DNA of 64,000 bases from Saccharicrinis sp050589685 (GCF_050589685.1 NZ_JBNGOS010000007.1:1-64000), one strand, 5' to 3'; shown: positions 1-9,222, counted from the stretch's first letter. Numbers and translations: made by a program. The notes: generated by a model from the letters alone, not told the origin.

Positions 1-827
1 GTCAGATGATCGAGACGCTGCAGGGCAAAAAAGTGAAAGTGAAGATCATGGACGGCAAGGTATACATCAACGATGCCATGGTAACCGTGGCCGATGTAAT
101 GGCCGACAACGGTGTGGTGCACGTGATCGATGCCGTATTGCTTCCGCCTACAACAACCGTGGTTGACATTATCGTGAACAGCGAGGACCATAACACCCTG
201 GAAGCGGCCGTCATTGCCGCAGAACTGGCCGATGACCTGGCCGGCGAGGGGCCGTTTACCGTGTTTGCACCTACCGACGATGCGTTCGCCGCGCTGCCGG
301 AAGGAACCGTGGAAGCCTTGCTGGAAGACCCAACAGGCGACCTGGCACAGATCCTTCTTTACCACGTTGTGGCCGGCAAAGCCATGTCCACAGACCTTAG
401 CGACGGTCAGATGATCGAGACGCTGCAGGGAGCAAATATTAAAGTGACCAAAATGAAAGGAGAAATTCACATTAATGATGCTAAAGTGATAATTGCGGAC
501 ATTCTAACTGATAATGGAGTAGTACATGTTATTGATGCAGTATTGTCAATCCCTGATCCTACTTCTATAGGAGCAAATCTTAAATTGTCACAACAAATTT
601 CCGTTAGTCCTAACCCGGCAACATCATATGTTAATATCAGTGTCAACAATAACAATGTAGAATTAGTTGATCTTAGTTTAATTGATGCTTCGGGAGTTGT
701 ATTATTTAACGATGCATTTTACGGAGACAATTACACACTCGAACTTTCTTCATTCAATAAAGGGTTATACTTTATAATATTTAAGAAAAACGGTGAAAAA
801 TCCGTCAAAAAAATCATTAAAAGATAA
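1..827 (+). CDS. FAS1 (fasciclin) repeat protein with T9SS sorting domain, 5' partial
   Basis: The reading frame is open from the first base, so the true start lies upstream. The visible part holds the end of one FAS1 domain (to about position 150), a complete FAS1 domain (about 160-545; motifs FTVFAPTDDAFAALP, YHVVAGK and DNGVVHVIDAVL), and a C-terminal Por-type domain of about 80 residues (ISVSPNPATS ... KKIIKR) that targets proteins to the type IX secretion system. FAS1 domains mediate surface adhesion, so an exported or surface-attached adhesin is likely. Odd: DNA up to about 430 is very GC-rich (70% by count in 241-300) and then becomes AT-rich (38% in 601-660). About 25 bases at the window start recur at 405-430, so the GC-rich unit is tandemly repeated. 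Family call is confident; the role is inferred. Confidence 0.9.
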   Translation, partial: QMIETLQGKKVKVKIMDGKVYINDAMVTVADVMADNGVVHVIDAVLLPPTTTVVDIIVNSEDHNTLEAAVIAAELADDLAGEGPFTVFAPTDDAFAALPEGTVEALLEDPTGDLAQILLYHVVAGKAMSTDLSDGQMIETLQGANIKVTKMKGEIHINDAKVIIADILTDNGVVHVIDAVLSIPDPTSIGANLKLSQQISVSPNPATSYVNISVNNNNVELVDLSLIDASGVVLFNDAFYGDNYTLELSSFNKGLYFIIFKKNGEKSVKKIIKR

Positions 828-849
828 TCCAGAATATTAAAACAGATAA

Positions 850-883
850 AAGGCTATCTCGAATAAATCGAGATAGCCTTTTT
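850..883. terminator. Bidirectional intrinsic terminator
   Basis: A perfect 12-bp stem (AAGGCTATCTCG / CGAGATAGCCTT) with a 7-base loop is followed by a T-run, and is preceded by A-rich sequence. It can therefore stop the FAS1 gene on + and the convergent dapA on -. Confidence 0.85.
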
Positions 884-948
884 CATCATCACCAACAAAA
901 TATAACTAGTTTGTTACCAACAATTATCCATTGGCATCAAATTAACCC

Positions 949-1836
949 TTATATTAATTTTAACTTTTTCATTTCATCTATAAGAAGTCTTTTATTTTCG
1001 TCCTCCAAGCTGCATAGCGGTTGTCTGAACACTTCTTTGATCAGTCCCATTTCAGCCAAGGCTGCTTTTACAGGAATTGGGTTTGATTCAATAAAACACA
1101 AGTCTATTAACCTTCTATATTTATAAAATAACGTACGAGCAGTTAAGGTATCGCCTTCTAGCGAAACCTTCATTAATTGATGAAAATCCTCCGGGATAAT
1201 ATTGGCTATGACCGAAATACAACCATCCGCACCTAACAAATTAGCTGAACTTGCTAAAAAGTCATCTCCACTGTAAACTATAAATCCTTCGGGAGCTCCA
1301 GCGATTATATCCGTAAAATGGGATAATATTCCGGCTGCTTCTTTCACGGCAACAATATTATCAAAATCCCTGGCCAATTTAAGCACTGTATCCGGTGTTA
1401 ATCCGGCTCCTGTCCTGGACGGTACATTATACAATACAATTGGAATATCCACCGATTCTGCTACTGTTTTAAAATGATGGTATATCCCTTTTTGAGTAGG
1501 TTTATTGTAGTAAGGCACTACCACTAAAGCAGCATCAGCACCTAATTCTTTCGCCTTTTGGGTTTTTTCAACCGCAGTTTGTGTACAATTACTTCCAGTT
1601 CCGGCAATTACAGGGATTTTCCCTCCGATTCTCTTAATCGCTCTTGCAATTAATGCTTCATCCTCTTCATTTGTCAACGTAGGTGTTTCACCTGTTGTTC
1701 CGCAAACCACAATTCCATCCGTCCTGTTATTCAAATGAAAATCAATCACGTTGTCAAACGAATCCCAATCAATCTCTCCAGAATCCAGAAACGGCGTAAC
1801 AATTGCAACTATTGAACCTCTTAATGTAAATGCCAT
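949..1836 (-). CDS. dapA: 4-hydroxy-tetrahydrodipicolinate synthase
   Basis: Condenses pyruvate with aspartate semialdehyde, the first committed step of the lysine/diaminopimelate pathway, in the cytosol. The 295-residue length is normal for the DapA/NAL TIM-barrel family. Visible motifs are GTTGE (46-50, substrate-binding threonines), YYNKP (108-112), the catalytic tyrosine in YNVPSRTG (Y135) and the Schiff-base lysine in VAVKEA (K164). The family also contains N-acetylneuraminate lyase and other aldolases; full conservation of the DapA motifs and the absence of sialic-acid genes nearby favour DapA. It is a single gene with its own promoter candidate and a shared terminator. Confidence 0.95.
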   Translation of the reverse strand: MAFTLRGSIVAIVTPFLDSGEIDWDSFDNVIDFHLNNRTDGIVVCGTTGETPTLTNEEDEALIARAIKRIGGKIPVIAGTGSNCTQTAVEKTQKAKELGADAALVVVPYYNKPTQKGIYHHFKTVAESVDIPIVLYNVPSRTGAGLTPDTVLKLARDFDNIVAVKEAAGILSHFTDIIAGAPEGFIVYSGDDFLASSANLLGADGCISVIANIIPEDFHQLMKVSLEGDTLTARTLFYKYRRLIDLCFIESNPIPVKAALAEMGLIKEVFRQPLCSLEDENKRLLIDEMKKLKLI

Positions 1837-1929
1837 GATACTAATTAAATTATATTATGCGTTAAATTTTTGCTTAAAATTAAAAAAACCGGGCAATCAT
1901 TACGTTGTTGCCACTGCCTTTTCTTTCAA

Positions 1930-1958
1930 CAAAGGTAATTAACGACTTTAATACACAA
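1930..1958 (-). promoter_or_regulatory. Putative dapA promoter
   Basis: On the minus strand a -7 element TACCTTTG (1930-1937) matches the Bacteroidota TAnnTTTG consensus. A TTG (1956-1958) lies 18 bases further upstream as -33. It would give a leader of roughly 90 bases before dapA. Confidence 0.5.
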
Positions 1959-2022
1959 CAAATATAATTGGCAATATGGGAAAGGTAAAATTTCAATCGC
2001 AAATAAAACTATTTTATAACAC

Positions 2023-2053
2023 TTTGTTATATTTTTAACATTTTGTATTTTTG
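2023..2053 (+). promoter_or_regulatory. Putative promoter of the ACT-domain gene
   Basis: TTTG (2023-2026), a 19-base spacer and TATTTTTG (2046-2053) form an exact Bacteroidota sigma-A promoter, ending 16 bases before the ATG at 2070. Confidence 0.7.
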
Positions 2054-2069
2054 ATTAAATTTTTAAAGC

Positions 2070-2732
2070 ATGATCACTATACCGCAAGCGGTTGAATCTG
2101 TTATTAAAGCACAGCCATTTATATCCGAAGCTTTAGCAGAAGGGTTAATTAACGTGTCGGCTTTAGCCAGAAAGATTAAGCCTGATATTGAGAGGTTTTT
2201 AATGAAGGAAGCCAAACATGGTGCAATTGTAATGGCACTAAACAGGCTTAGTCCGCAATTAGACATGAACCTAAACCGTGGCATCGATAAAATGATTCGG
2301 ATGCTCGGTGATATAATTGTTCGTTCGGATTTAACAGATTATACTTATACCAATTCCAACACACTAATAAAATGCCACACTAAGGTTTTTGAATCTATCT
2401 CGCATCATCAGGATACGTTTTACACTCTGGTTAGAGGTGTTCACGAATCGAACTTGGTGATCAGTAGTTTACACGCCAATTTGGTGGATGAGTATTTCAG
2501 AAACGAAATGTTACATCTGAAAAAAGAAAACTTGTCGGCCATTACTTTAAAACTGCATGAAAGCAACACGCAGGTTCCGGGATTTTATTATTATATTTTG
2601 AAAGCCATTGCATGGGAGGGCATAAATATTGCTGAAGTTATATCCACCTCCTACGAGTTTACGGTTTTGGTAAATGATGAAGATGTTGACCGAGCATTTT
2701 CGGCACTGAAAAAATTGAGAAAAAAACGATAA
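2070..2732 (+). CDS. ACT-domain protein of unknown function
   Basis: A 220-residue cytosolic protein without signal or membrane segment. The C-terminal third (about 150-218) has the beta-alpha-beta pattern of an ACT regulatory domain (VPGFYYYILKAIAWEGINI ... FTVLVNDEDVDRAFSAL), the type found at the end of aspartate kinases. The N-terminal part (INVSALARKIKPDIE, then a predicted helix around 50-65) resembles no catalytic domain I know. The neighbouring dapA makes a role in sensing an amino acid of the aspartate family tempting, but there is no direct evidence. It is preceded by a strong promoter and appears monocistronic. Confidence 0.8.
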   Translation: MITIPQAVESVIKAQPFISEALAEGLINVSALARKIKPDIERFLMKEAKHGAIVMALNRLSPQLDMNLNRGIDKMIRMLGDIIVRSDLTDYTYTNSNTLIKCHTKVFESISHHQDTFYTLVRGVHESNLVISSLHANLVDEYFRNEMLHLKKENLSAITLKLHESNTQVPGFYYYILKAIAWEGINIAEVISTSYEFTVLVNDEDVDRAFSALKKLRKKR

Positions 2733-2944
2733 ATTAACCATTAAAACTCAACCGTCACAGAATATAAATTTATAAGGTTTGAGGATATGAGGAAATAATT
2801 TAGTTAGTATATATTAGTCAGATATTTTTTAACGTTTATCAGAAAAAGGAAGATTTTTGTAACTAAAAATAAAGTATTCCGTTACTAATTCTATAAAAAC
2901 TGAGATAAAAAAACTATCATTAATTATATTGTAATATTATAGTC

Positions 2945-3076
2945 ATGAAAAAAGCCTTTTTATTAGTAGCAGCCGTTGGATTATTTGTAGCATTAGGATT
3001 CAGCTCTTGCAAAAGCACTGAGGACTGTCCTGCTTACAGCAAAGTAAATGTAGAAATGAGTACAGAAAATGCATAA
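2945..3076 (+). CDS. Small 43-residue lipoprotein
   Basis: A very short gene with a classic type II signal peptide: MKKAFLLVAAVGLFVALGFSS followed by the lipobox cysteine at residue 22, then a mature part of only 22 residues containing ESTEDCPAY-like sequence (KSTEDCPAYSKVNVEMS). A strong intrinsic terminator follows 17 bases after the stop, which supports a real transcription unit. The mature peptide carries a second cysteine in a CPAY motif. It is probably anchored in the outer membrane; the function is unknown. I recognise the general type (tiny SC...CPAY lipoproteins of Bacteroidota) but no named family. Confidence 0.7.
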   Translation: MKKAFLLVAAVGLFVALGFSSCKSTEDCPAYSKVNVEMSTENA

Positions 3077-3092
3077 GCTATTTGATTTAGCC

Positions 3093-3130
3093 AAAAAGGA
3101 GCAATCTTAAAATAGGGTTGCTCCTTTTTT
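3093..3130 (+). terminator. Intrinsic terminator of the small lipoprotein gene
   Basis: The stem AAAAAGGAGCAA / TTGCTCCTTTTT (3093-3104 with 3118-3129) is followed by Ts. Confidence 0.85.
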
Positions 3131-3282
3131 GTTTCTTACCTATTTGCTTCTACAAACAGTTTTATTTTGCAACCTTCACATAGCAAAAAACGTCTGAAAC
3201 AACCAGCACGTATGCTGTAAAACAGCTTTTCGACCAGTTTCACATTTTTTAATATTCTATTTACAAAAACCTTATGTGTTTG

Positions 3283-3314
3283 TTTGACCAATTGTTAATG
3301 ATTTTATACTTTTG
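3283..3314 (+). promoter_or_regulatory. Putative gap promoter
   Basis: TTTG (3283-3286), a 20-base spacer and TACTTTTG (3307-3314) match the Bacteroidota promoter consensus, about 50 bases before the gap ATG. Confidence 0.65.
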
Positions 3315-3364
3315 TCACTCATTTTTAATGGAGTTGTAAATATTATTTCTAAAAAACCTATAAA

Positions 3365-4372
3365 ATGTCAAAAATTAAAATTGGTATTAACGGATTTGGC
3401 CGTATCGGTCGTTTCGTATTTCGTCAGGCTGTTGCCAAAGGAACTATTGAAGTTGTAGCTATCAACGACCTTATTGACGTTGACTACATGGCTTACATGT
3501 TAAAGTATGATTCTACTCATGGTATCTTTGACGGTACTGTTGAAGTAAAAGATGGTAAGCTTATCGTAAACGGTTCTGAGATCCGTGTTTCAGCTGAGAG
3601 AAACCCTGCTGACATTAACTGGGGTGCTGTAGCTGCTGAGTATGTAGTTGAGTCTACTGGTTTATTCTTAACTAAAGAGTCTGCTCAAGGTCACATCGAC
3701 GCCGGTGCCAAAAAAGTAGTTATGTCTGCTCCTTCAAAAGACGATACTCCAATGTTCGTTATGGGCGTAAACAACACTAAGTACACTAACGACATGAACT
3801 TTGTTTCTAACGCTTCTTGTACTACAAACTGTCTTGCTCCTGTAGCAAAAGTATTAAACGACAAGTTTGGTATTGTTGAAGGTTTAATGACAACTGTTCA
3901 CGCAACTACCGCTACCCAGAAAACTGTTGACGGTCCTTCTATGAAAGACTGGAGAGGTGGACGTGGAGCTGGTCAAAACATCATCCCTTCTTCTACTGGT
4001 GCTGCTAAAGCTGTAGGTAAAGTAATTCCTGAGCTTAACGGTAAATTAACTGGTATGGCTTTCCGTGTTCCAACTCCAGACGTATCTGTTGTTGACTTAA
4101 CTGCACGTTTAGAAAAAGGTGCTTCTTACGAGGCTATTTGCGCTGCTATGAAAGAAGCTTCGGAAGGTGAATTAGCTGGTGTTCTTGGTTATACTGAGGA
4201 TATGGTTGTTTCTAACGACTTCGTTGGTGATACTCGTACTTCTATCTTCGATGCTAAAGCTGGTATTTCTTTATCTGACAACTTCGTAAAAGTTGTTTCT
4301 TGGTATGACAACGAGATGGGTTATTCAGCTAAGGTGTGTGAATTAATTCAGTACATGGATTCTGTAAAGTAA
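3365..4372 (+). CDS. gap: Type I glyceraldehyde-3-phosphate dehydrogenase
   Basis: Oxidises and phosphorylates glyceraldehyde 3-phosphate with NAD+ in glycolysis (reversible in gluconeogenesis). It is 335 residues, the normal family length. The nucleotide-binding motif GFGRIG is at 10-15, the catalytic cysteine is C152 in SNASCTTNCLAP, and the catalytic histidine is H179 in TTVHATTATQ. Codon choice is strongly biased (GCT, GTT, TCT, AAC, GAC dominate) compared with neighbours, as expected for one of the most highly expressed genes. It has its own promoter candidate and a strong terminator, so it is probably monocistronic. Confidence 0.97.
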   Translation: MSKIKIGINGFGRIGRFVFRQAVAKGTIEVVAINDLIDVDYMAYMLKYDSTHGIFDGTVEVKDGKLIVNGSEIRVSAERNPADINWGAVAAEYVVESTGLFLTKESAQGHIDAGAKKVVMSAPSKDDTPMFVMGVNNTKYTNDMNFVSNASCTTNCLAPVAKVLNDKFGIVEGLMTTVHATTATQKTVDGPSMKDWRGGRGAGQNIIPSSTGAAKAVGKVIPELNGKLTGMAFRVPTPDVSVVDLTARLEKGASYEAICAAMKEASEGELAGVLGYTEDMVVSNDFVGDTRTSIFDAKAGISLSDNFVKVVSWYDNEMGYSAKVCELIQYMDSVK

Positions 4373-4390
4373 TTTACAGTTCACAATATA

Positions 4391-4425
4391 AAAAAAGGCT
4401 CGCCAAAAATGGCGAGCTTTTTTTT
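4391..4425. terminator. Bidirectional intrinsic terminator
   Basis: The stem GCTCGCC / GGCGAGC (4398-4404 with 4411-4417) has a T9 run on + and an A6 run before it, so it serves gap on + and the convergent AsmA-like gene on -. Confidence 0.9.
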
Positions 4426-4454
4426 GTGCATCTCTTTCCAGAAACAGAAAGAGA

Positions 4455-5720
4455 TTAATAATGAATCCCTTTCACCTTTGGATTTTCAACCGAACCTTTC
4501 ACTTCCAAAACAATATCTTCTCCATCGCGAGGAATTTTAAGTCCAAAAGTTCCCGCTAAGTTATTTACAGCCTCATTTAAATTAGGGTTGATATTTGTGA
4601 TGCGCATCTCCATTTCATCGATATCAGAATCTTCCAGAACGCCAGATTTCAGATTTAAACTAGCCCGCAAGCTGGCTTCAAATAAGGGTAAAACCAGCTT
4701 TGTGTTTTCAACTATACACTTACCTGAATTAAGCGACGCATCGAAGGAAAACTCATTCACTGATAATTCGCTTGAACTTACCCCCAGTACAGAAAGCGAC
4801 ATATCAATATTGTTCTTAACGTCTTCGTCGTATTCTACCGTCACCCCTTTAAGGTTAAAGCTTAATTTTGCTTCCAAAGACGGGATGATTAGTTCACCTT
4901 TATCATCAAACTCAAAATCCCCCTCAAAAGCAGAACTAAATGATTGCAAGGTATAGGCTCCAGTTGTTCGACTATCGCCCCAAGTCATTTCGTCCGTAAG
5001 GTTAACAGCGTAGTCCATGTCAATTTTTAAAGCGGAAAAATCATTTAAACCTTGCCCTAGATAATTGATATCCGCTTTACCCTTTAGTATTAAATGAGCA
5101 ACCTTTATTTCAACTTTCTCAATTTCAATCTCCTTTTCATCCGGTTTAAATAACATTTTAAATTCGGCTGATTTTATTTCGTTCAATCCGGCCAGTATAT
5201 TCCCGTTATGTCCTTTTCCCAGTGGAAAACCTTTGAATTCCCCATCTTTAATATTCAGACTGATATATTGTTGATTCCCGGGAAATTGTTTATCCATCTT
5301 TTCGAATATCCTCTGGCTCATATCGCCCTTAAAATCGAACAAGGTATTTTCGCTTACCAAAATAAGCTTATCATCTTCAAAAATCTTTAATTGTCTACAA
5401 TCTAAACCAAGCTTTGTCAACTTATCGATCCTGCGTGTTTTTGAAATTTCCAACGCTTCGGAATGTTTCATGGTAACATACAGCACTTCACTTTTTATAG
5501 TTATTTTAGTATTAGGGTCGGTAAACGAAAAATCGTTAAAAGTTATTTTTGACCAGAGTGGATTTACTTTAACTTCAGCATACTGCATTTGAGAATTATC
5601 CGGGAATTGTTTTAGGTAAGCATCCAGTTTTTTTGCAGACATTTTACCATATATCCAGTTACCCGCAAACATAGATACCACGACTAACATGATTATGGGT
5701 AAGATTAATTTAGCTTTCAT
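4455..5720 (-). CDS. AsmA-like envelope protein (uncertain)
   Basis: A 421-residue protein with one N-terminal membrane segment or signal (about 4-20, LILPIIMLVVVSMFAG). The long remainder consists of alternating beta strands with repeated patterns such as LKGKADINYLG and ALRASLNLKSG. The C-terminal GSVENPKVKG resembles the end of AsmA/TamB-like beta-rich proteins, which bridge inner and outer membranes and are linked to lipid traffic. I cannot identify a precise family. It is the last gene of a minus-strand run of envelope genes, about 100 bases after the deacetylase, and shares a bidirectional terminator with gap. Confidence 0.6.
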   Translation of the reverse strand: MKAKLILPIIMLVVVSMFAGNWIYGKMSAKKLDAYLKQFPDNSQMQYAEVKVNPLWSKITFNDFSFTDPNTKITIKSEVLYVTMKHSEALEISKTRRIDKLTKLGLDCRQLKIFEDDKLILVSENTLFDFKGDMSQRIFEKMDKQFPGNQQYISLNIKDGEFKGFPLGKGHNGNILAGLNEIKSAEFKMLFKPDEKEIEIEKVEIKVAHLILKGKADINYLGQGLNDFSALKIDMDYAVNLTDEMTWGDSRTTGAYTLQSFSSAFEGDFEFDDKGELIIPSLEAKLSFNLKGVTVEYDEDVKNNIDMSLSVLGVSSSELSVNEFSFDASLNSGKCIVENTKLVLPLFEASLRASLNLKSGVLEDSDIDEMEMRITNINPNLNEAVNNLAGTFGLKIPRDGEDIVLEVKGSVENPKVKGIHY

Positions 5721-5826
5721 AAAATTTTGTATAGTATCGTTAAAAACAAAAACCTAAAACTAACATTTATCCGACCGAAATCAATAAAAGCCTTAAATTG
5801 TGTTTTATTCATTTGGGAGAATATTG

Positions 5827-6903
5827 CTATTCCTCAACACCTGAATTTACAAATAGCTTACTCCACCAATACCATTGATTTGTAGCATCTGTTGAGGTAA
5901 ATGTGAGCAATACTCGCCTGAAATTGTTGGGCATTTTTACAGAAACACGGATGGTATCGTCCTTAAACTGATAGATATCAGAGTTGGATTTATTATTATA
6001 AAAGCAATTGACGCGATGTAAGTTATGTACTGAATCGACAGAAAGCCGAAGATACATTTTTTCACCTGCACTTAGTTCAAAAGGGAAATCCGAGACATTG
6101 CCAATAAGAATAGGTTTCATATTTACCTTAAGCCTGAATTGTTCCATCTCCACATAATTACCCGCAATCGGAAAACGAGGAATGGCAAAAGGATGGGTTC
6201 TATAGTTCCACACACCCGAGTTTTGAGCAAAGGACATTTCATATCCTCTTTTCTTTAACAGATTAGCCATTTGCTCGTCATATTCCCCATACGGGTATGC
6301 ATAAGTTTTAGGCACAAAACCTAAGCTATCTTTAAAAAGTTGCTCCGAAATATCTAGATCTTTAAGAAATACTTGTTCCCGCATCGAATCGGGTATATTT
6401 AGGAAATAAGTGTGCTTGTGTGAATGCGACCCGATTTCAATGCCGGCTTCTGCCAGCTTCTTTAACTGTTCCCAATTTAAGTAATCGCCCCAACCCACAC
6501 TTTCGGTGTTCACAAAAAGTGTTGCTTTGCAATTGTACTTTTTTAATAGTGGCCATCCATTGGTATAGAAAGATTTTAAGCCATCGTCAACGGTTATAAA
6601 TATTTTCTTTGCCGAATCGTTGGCACCTTTGATTAAACCAGAAACGGTATAGGTTTTAAACCCATTTTGGGTAAGATATAACAATTGCTCCTCAAACTTA
6701 TCCAGCGGGGTATTTGTTGAGGGATATCTATCGTCGCCAAAGCGATGGTATACCAATCCAACCGCAGAAAAATCATCAGGCAATTTTATACCTGCCCTGG
6801 ATTGGCCATTATTAAAAGGTTTGCCTTGACATGAAGGTGCACCTATTAAAGATAGGAGCAGTAAAAACACCAAGTTACTCCAGCAAGTTTTTCCAAATCT
6901 CAT
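5827..6903 (-). CDS. Polysaccharide deacetylase (NodB domain) lipoprotein
   Basis: A carbohydrate esterase 4 (CE4) type deacetylase acting on glycan N-acetyl groups at the cell envelope. From the ATG at 6903 there is a lipoprotein signal ending APSC (C25), then the NodB domain: the TVDDG metal motif (D106, D107), the HxxxH metal pair in GSHSHKH (H160, H164) and the YPYGEYDE motif. The C-terminal 110 residues are a beta-rich extension of unknown role. An alternative ATG at 6936 would add 11 residues but give an over-long signal. Either start overlaps the 3' end of the Bax-like gene, so the two are translationally coupled. The pairing with a glucosaminidase suggests peptidoglycan or surface-glycan remodelling. 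Confidence 0.87.
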   Translation of the reverse strand: MRFGKTCWSNLVFLLLLSLIGAPSCQGKPFNNGQSRAGIKLPDDFSAVGLVYHRFGDDRYPSTNTPLDKFEEQLLYLTQNGFKTYTVSGLIKGANDSAKKIFITVDDGLKSFYTNGWPLLKKYNCKATLFVNTESVGWGDYLNWEQLKKLAEAGIEIGSHSHKHTYFLNIPDSMREQVFLKDLDISEQLFKDSLGFVPKTYAYPYGEYDEQMANLLKKRGYEMSFAQNSGVWNYRTHPFAIPRFPIAGNYVEMEQFRLKVNMKPILIGNVSDFPFELSAGEKMYLRLSVDSVHNLHRVNCFYNNKSNSDIYQFKDDTIRVSVKMPNNFRRVLLTFTSTDATNQWYWWSKLFVNSGVEE

Positions 6904-7762
6904 CCTCCTTATCAATTTCTGCCAGTTTGTAGTCATCGTAATTATGTAAGTCGTTAAATTCTATCACATTCCGCAACGCACGCACATATTCGTATCGTTT
7001 CTCGGAATAATTGCTCAGGTACCAGATCAATCGGTACGGATTTTCCGATTGCAAACGAGCCTCCCGAAACTGTTTATATGCGTTGGCTTTGGCGATGGTT
7101 TGGTAATAGTCGTAAATCGATTCAAATAGCGAATCGTACTTGCGCAAATAGATATCCGTACCACTTCTCGACTCACCTGCTTTAATGCGCTTTTCTTTTG
7201 AACTATACGACCATATTCCATAAATATTGTTTGCTTCCCTGCAAAAACGAGATGTACCCCAGCCACTTTCAATGGCCGCCTGTGCCAACACTATAGACAC
7301 CGGATGCGGATGCAAGCGCCTGAGAACTTCGGGTATCTTATCGGTTTTAAAATTTTTCTTCACCTTGTTCAAATACAAGGAATCTTCAGCCGTCCCTAAT
7401 CCCGAGCGAACTGCCGCATCAGTTTCAAGTACTTTATAACGCTCCTGGTTAATTTTTTCTTTGGCCATCAAAACCGAAGGAAGCATCATGTCAATAAACT
7501 TTTGCATCCGCTCTTTGTAATGAACATCCTTTAAATTGGGTACTTTCCGATATAACATCGGCATTACTAAATTGTCTTCGATCTTCATAATGGAATCAAC
7601 ATCCGAACTGTTACAAACCATTATCGAAACAGCAGTTTTATCCGGCTCTACATCCGGTTGAATCAGATTTATTATCACACCTATCGCCACAACTATTAAT
7701 ATGGCTATCAAGGTCTTTCGCGAAAGAAAGTCGACGAAACTTTTTAAAGTAGATTTTATCAT
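6875..7762 (-). CDS. Bax-like glucosaminidase, membrane anchored
   Basis: A 295-residue protein with an N-terminal transmembrane anchor (about 18-34, LIAILIVVAIGVIINLI) and a C-terminal glucosaminidase domain of the Bax/FlgJ (GH73-like) type. The hallmark is LAQAAIESGWGTSRF with the likely catalytic glutamate E165, followed by NNIYGIWSY. Such enzymes cut the N-acetylglucosaminyl bond in peptidoglycan. The gene sits between a MacB-like permease (17-base gap) and a polysaccharide deacetylase (overlap), so cell-wall turnover is the likely theme. Related Bacteroidota proteins are often annotated simply as glucosaminidase. Confidence 0.87.
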   Translation of the reverse strand: MIKSTLKSFVDFLSRKTLIAILIVVAIGVIINLIQPDVEPDKTAVSIMVCNSSDVDSIMKIEDNLVMPMLYRKVPNLKDVHYKERMQKFIDMMLPSVLMAKEKINQERYKVLETDAAVRSGLGTAEDSLYLNKVKKNFKTDKIPEVLRRLHPHPVSIVLAQAAIESGWGTSRFCREANNIYGIWSYSSKEKRIKAGESRSGTDIYLRKYDSLFESIYDYYQTIAKANAYKQFREARLQSENPYRLIWYLSNYSEKRYEYVRALRNVIEFNDLHNYDDYKLAEIDKEDEIWKNLLE

Positions 7763-7779
7763 ATGATTTGGTTAGATAA

Positions 7780-9024
7780 TTATTCGTATCGCAATGAGTC
7801 TATGGGATCGAGCTTGGATGCTTTTACGGCAGGCATGAGTCCCGAAGCTAATCCAACTCCCAGGCAAAGCAATATACTTATTGAAATCCATTCCCAAGGA
7901 ACTACAAAGCCCGATTTAAAAATCACAGACAAAATATTCCCTACCCCGATGCCCAGTAAAATTCCACAAATACCACCGATTATTCCAATCAGGATCGATT
8001 CCAACAGGAACTGATCCCTTATGGCTTTACGGGTTGCTCCAATTGCCTTGCGAATTCCTATTTCACGTGTCCGTTCTGCCACGGCTACCAACATAATATT
8101 CATCAATCCTATGGCTGCTCCAAATAAGGTGATGAATCCTATCATATTGGCAATTAAAGTAACGTTGGAAAGGTTGTCGATCAGCATTCGGGATAAATTA
8201 TCACTCTTCACAATATTGAAATTGTTTTCATCGGAAGCTTTTAGTCTCCTGACCAACCTAAAAGCACCTGTGGCCTCACTCACTGCGGCCTCCACTTGAG
8301 TGGGATTATTAGCTTTAACTTCAATTTTATAGGACATCTTAGGTCTGCTAAAATACTGACGTACATTGCTCACCGGAAGCAACAATATGTTATCTCCCTG
8401 TCCTCCGAATCCCGCTCCTTTTTCTTCCAGAACACCAATTACCTTGTACTTTCCGGATGCCAAAGAAATTACTTTATCTATTGCCGATTCTTTTGTCGGA
8501 AACAATTTTTTATACAATGCAGCCCCCAACATAGCCACATGTCGACCATCCTTGATATCGCCCATTAAAAAATCCCGTCCTATTTTAAGCTTGTGACCTG
8601 CCGTTGAAATAAAATTTTCATCTACACCATAAACACTCACGTTCGGATTTGTTTTTTCCGACTCGTGTTTTACCGTAGCATTTCCTGAGGCTTGGTAGGA
8701 TATGGTAACCATTGCCGGAAAAACAAACTTTTCTTTAAACTCCATGGCTTCTTTGTACGAAATAAAACTATGTCGCTTTGTCTTGTGCCTTTGCTTTCCA
8801 ATCTGAATATTCTGCCCTCGGTTTTCAATCGTAAAAGAATTGGCTCCCATCCCGGTAAAATTACTCGAAATAGCGGTTTCTATGGATTGAACCGCAGTGA
8901 TAATGCCAATAAGCGCCGTGATGCCAATGGTTATAATCACGATGGTTAGGATGGTACGTAGCTTATTGGATTGGATAGCCCCCACAGCCACCTTTATATT
9001 TTCTATGAAAAGTTTCGATATCAT
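7780..9024 (-). CDS. MacB/FtsX-type ABC transporter permease
   Basis: A 414-residue permease with one N-terminal transmembrane helix (about 24-45, RTILTIVIITIGITALIGII), a large periplasmic MacB-type core domain, and three C-terminal helices (about 285-410) containing the family signature ERTREIGIRKAIGATR. This family couples ATP hydrolysis to mechanical work in the periplasm (efflux with TolC, lipoprotein release), so it needs an ATPase partner; none is encoded nearby. The ATG at 9024 is preferred; a TTG at 9036 would add four residues. It is the first gene of the envelope operon that continues with the glucosaminidase and the deacetylase. Confidence 0.9.
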   Translation of the reverse strand: MISKLFIENIKVAVGAIQSNKLRTILTIVIITIGITALIGIITAVQSIETAISSNFTGMGANSFTIENRGQNIQIGKQRHKTKRHSFISYKEAMEFKEKFVFPAMVTISYQASGNATVKHESEKTNPNVSVYGVDENFISTAGHKLKIGRDFLMGDIKDGRHVAMLGAALYKKLFPTKESAIDKVISLASGKYKVIGVLEEKGAGFGGQGDNILLLPVSNVRQYFSRPKMSYKIEVKANNPTQVEAAVSEATGAFRLVRRLKASDENNFNIVKSDNLSRMLIDNLSNVTLIANMIGFITLFGAAIGLMNIMLVAVAERTREIGIRKAIGATRKAIRDQFLLESILIGIIGGICGILLGIGVGNILSVIFKSGFVVPWEWISISILLCLGVGLASGLMPAVKASKLDPIDSLRYE

Positions 9025-9222
9025 CTTACAATACAATTAATTATAAAGATAGCTAAAAAATAGCTTAATGCAGAAACCATTTTAAGATACATTCCAGTGG
9101 CCCCAAACAATGATTCAAGCCTAAAAAATGCCAGTTCATGCTAAAACAGCATATTAATCCTGAACTATAGAACACATTTGTTGTTCGAATAAACATATTA
9201 AAATTAAAAAACAGGATAAGAT

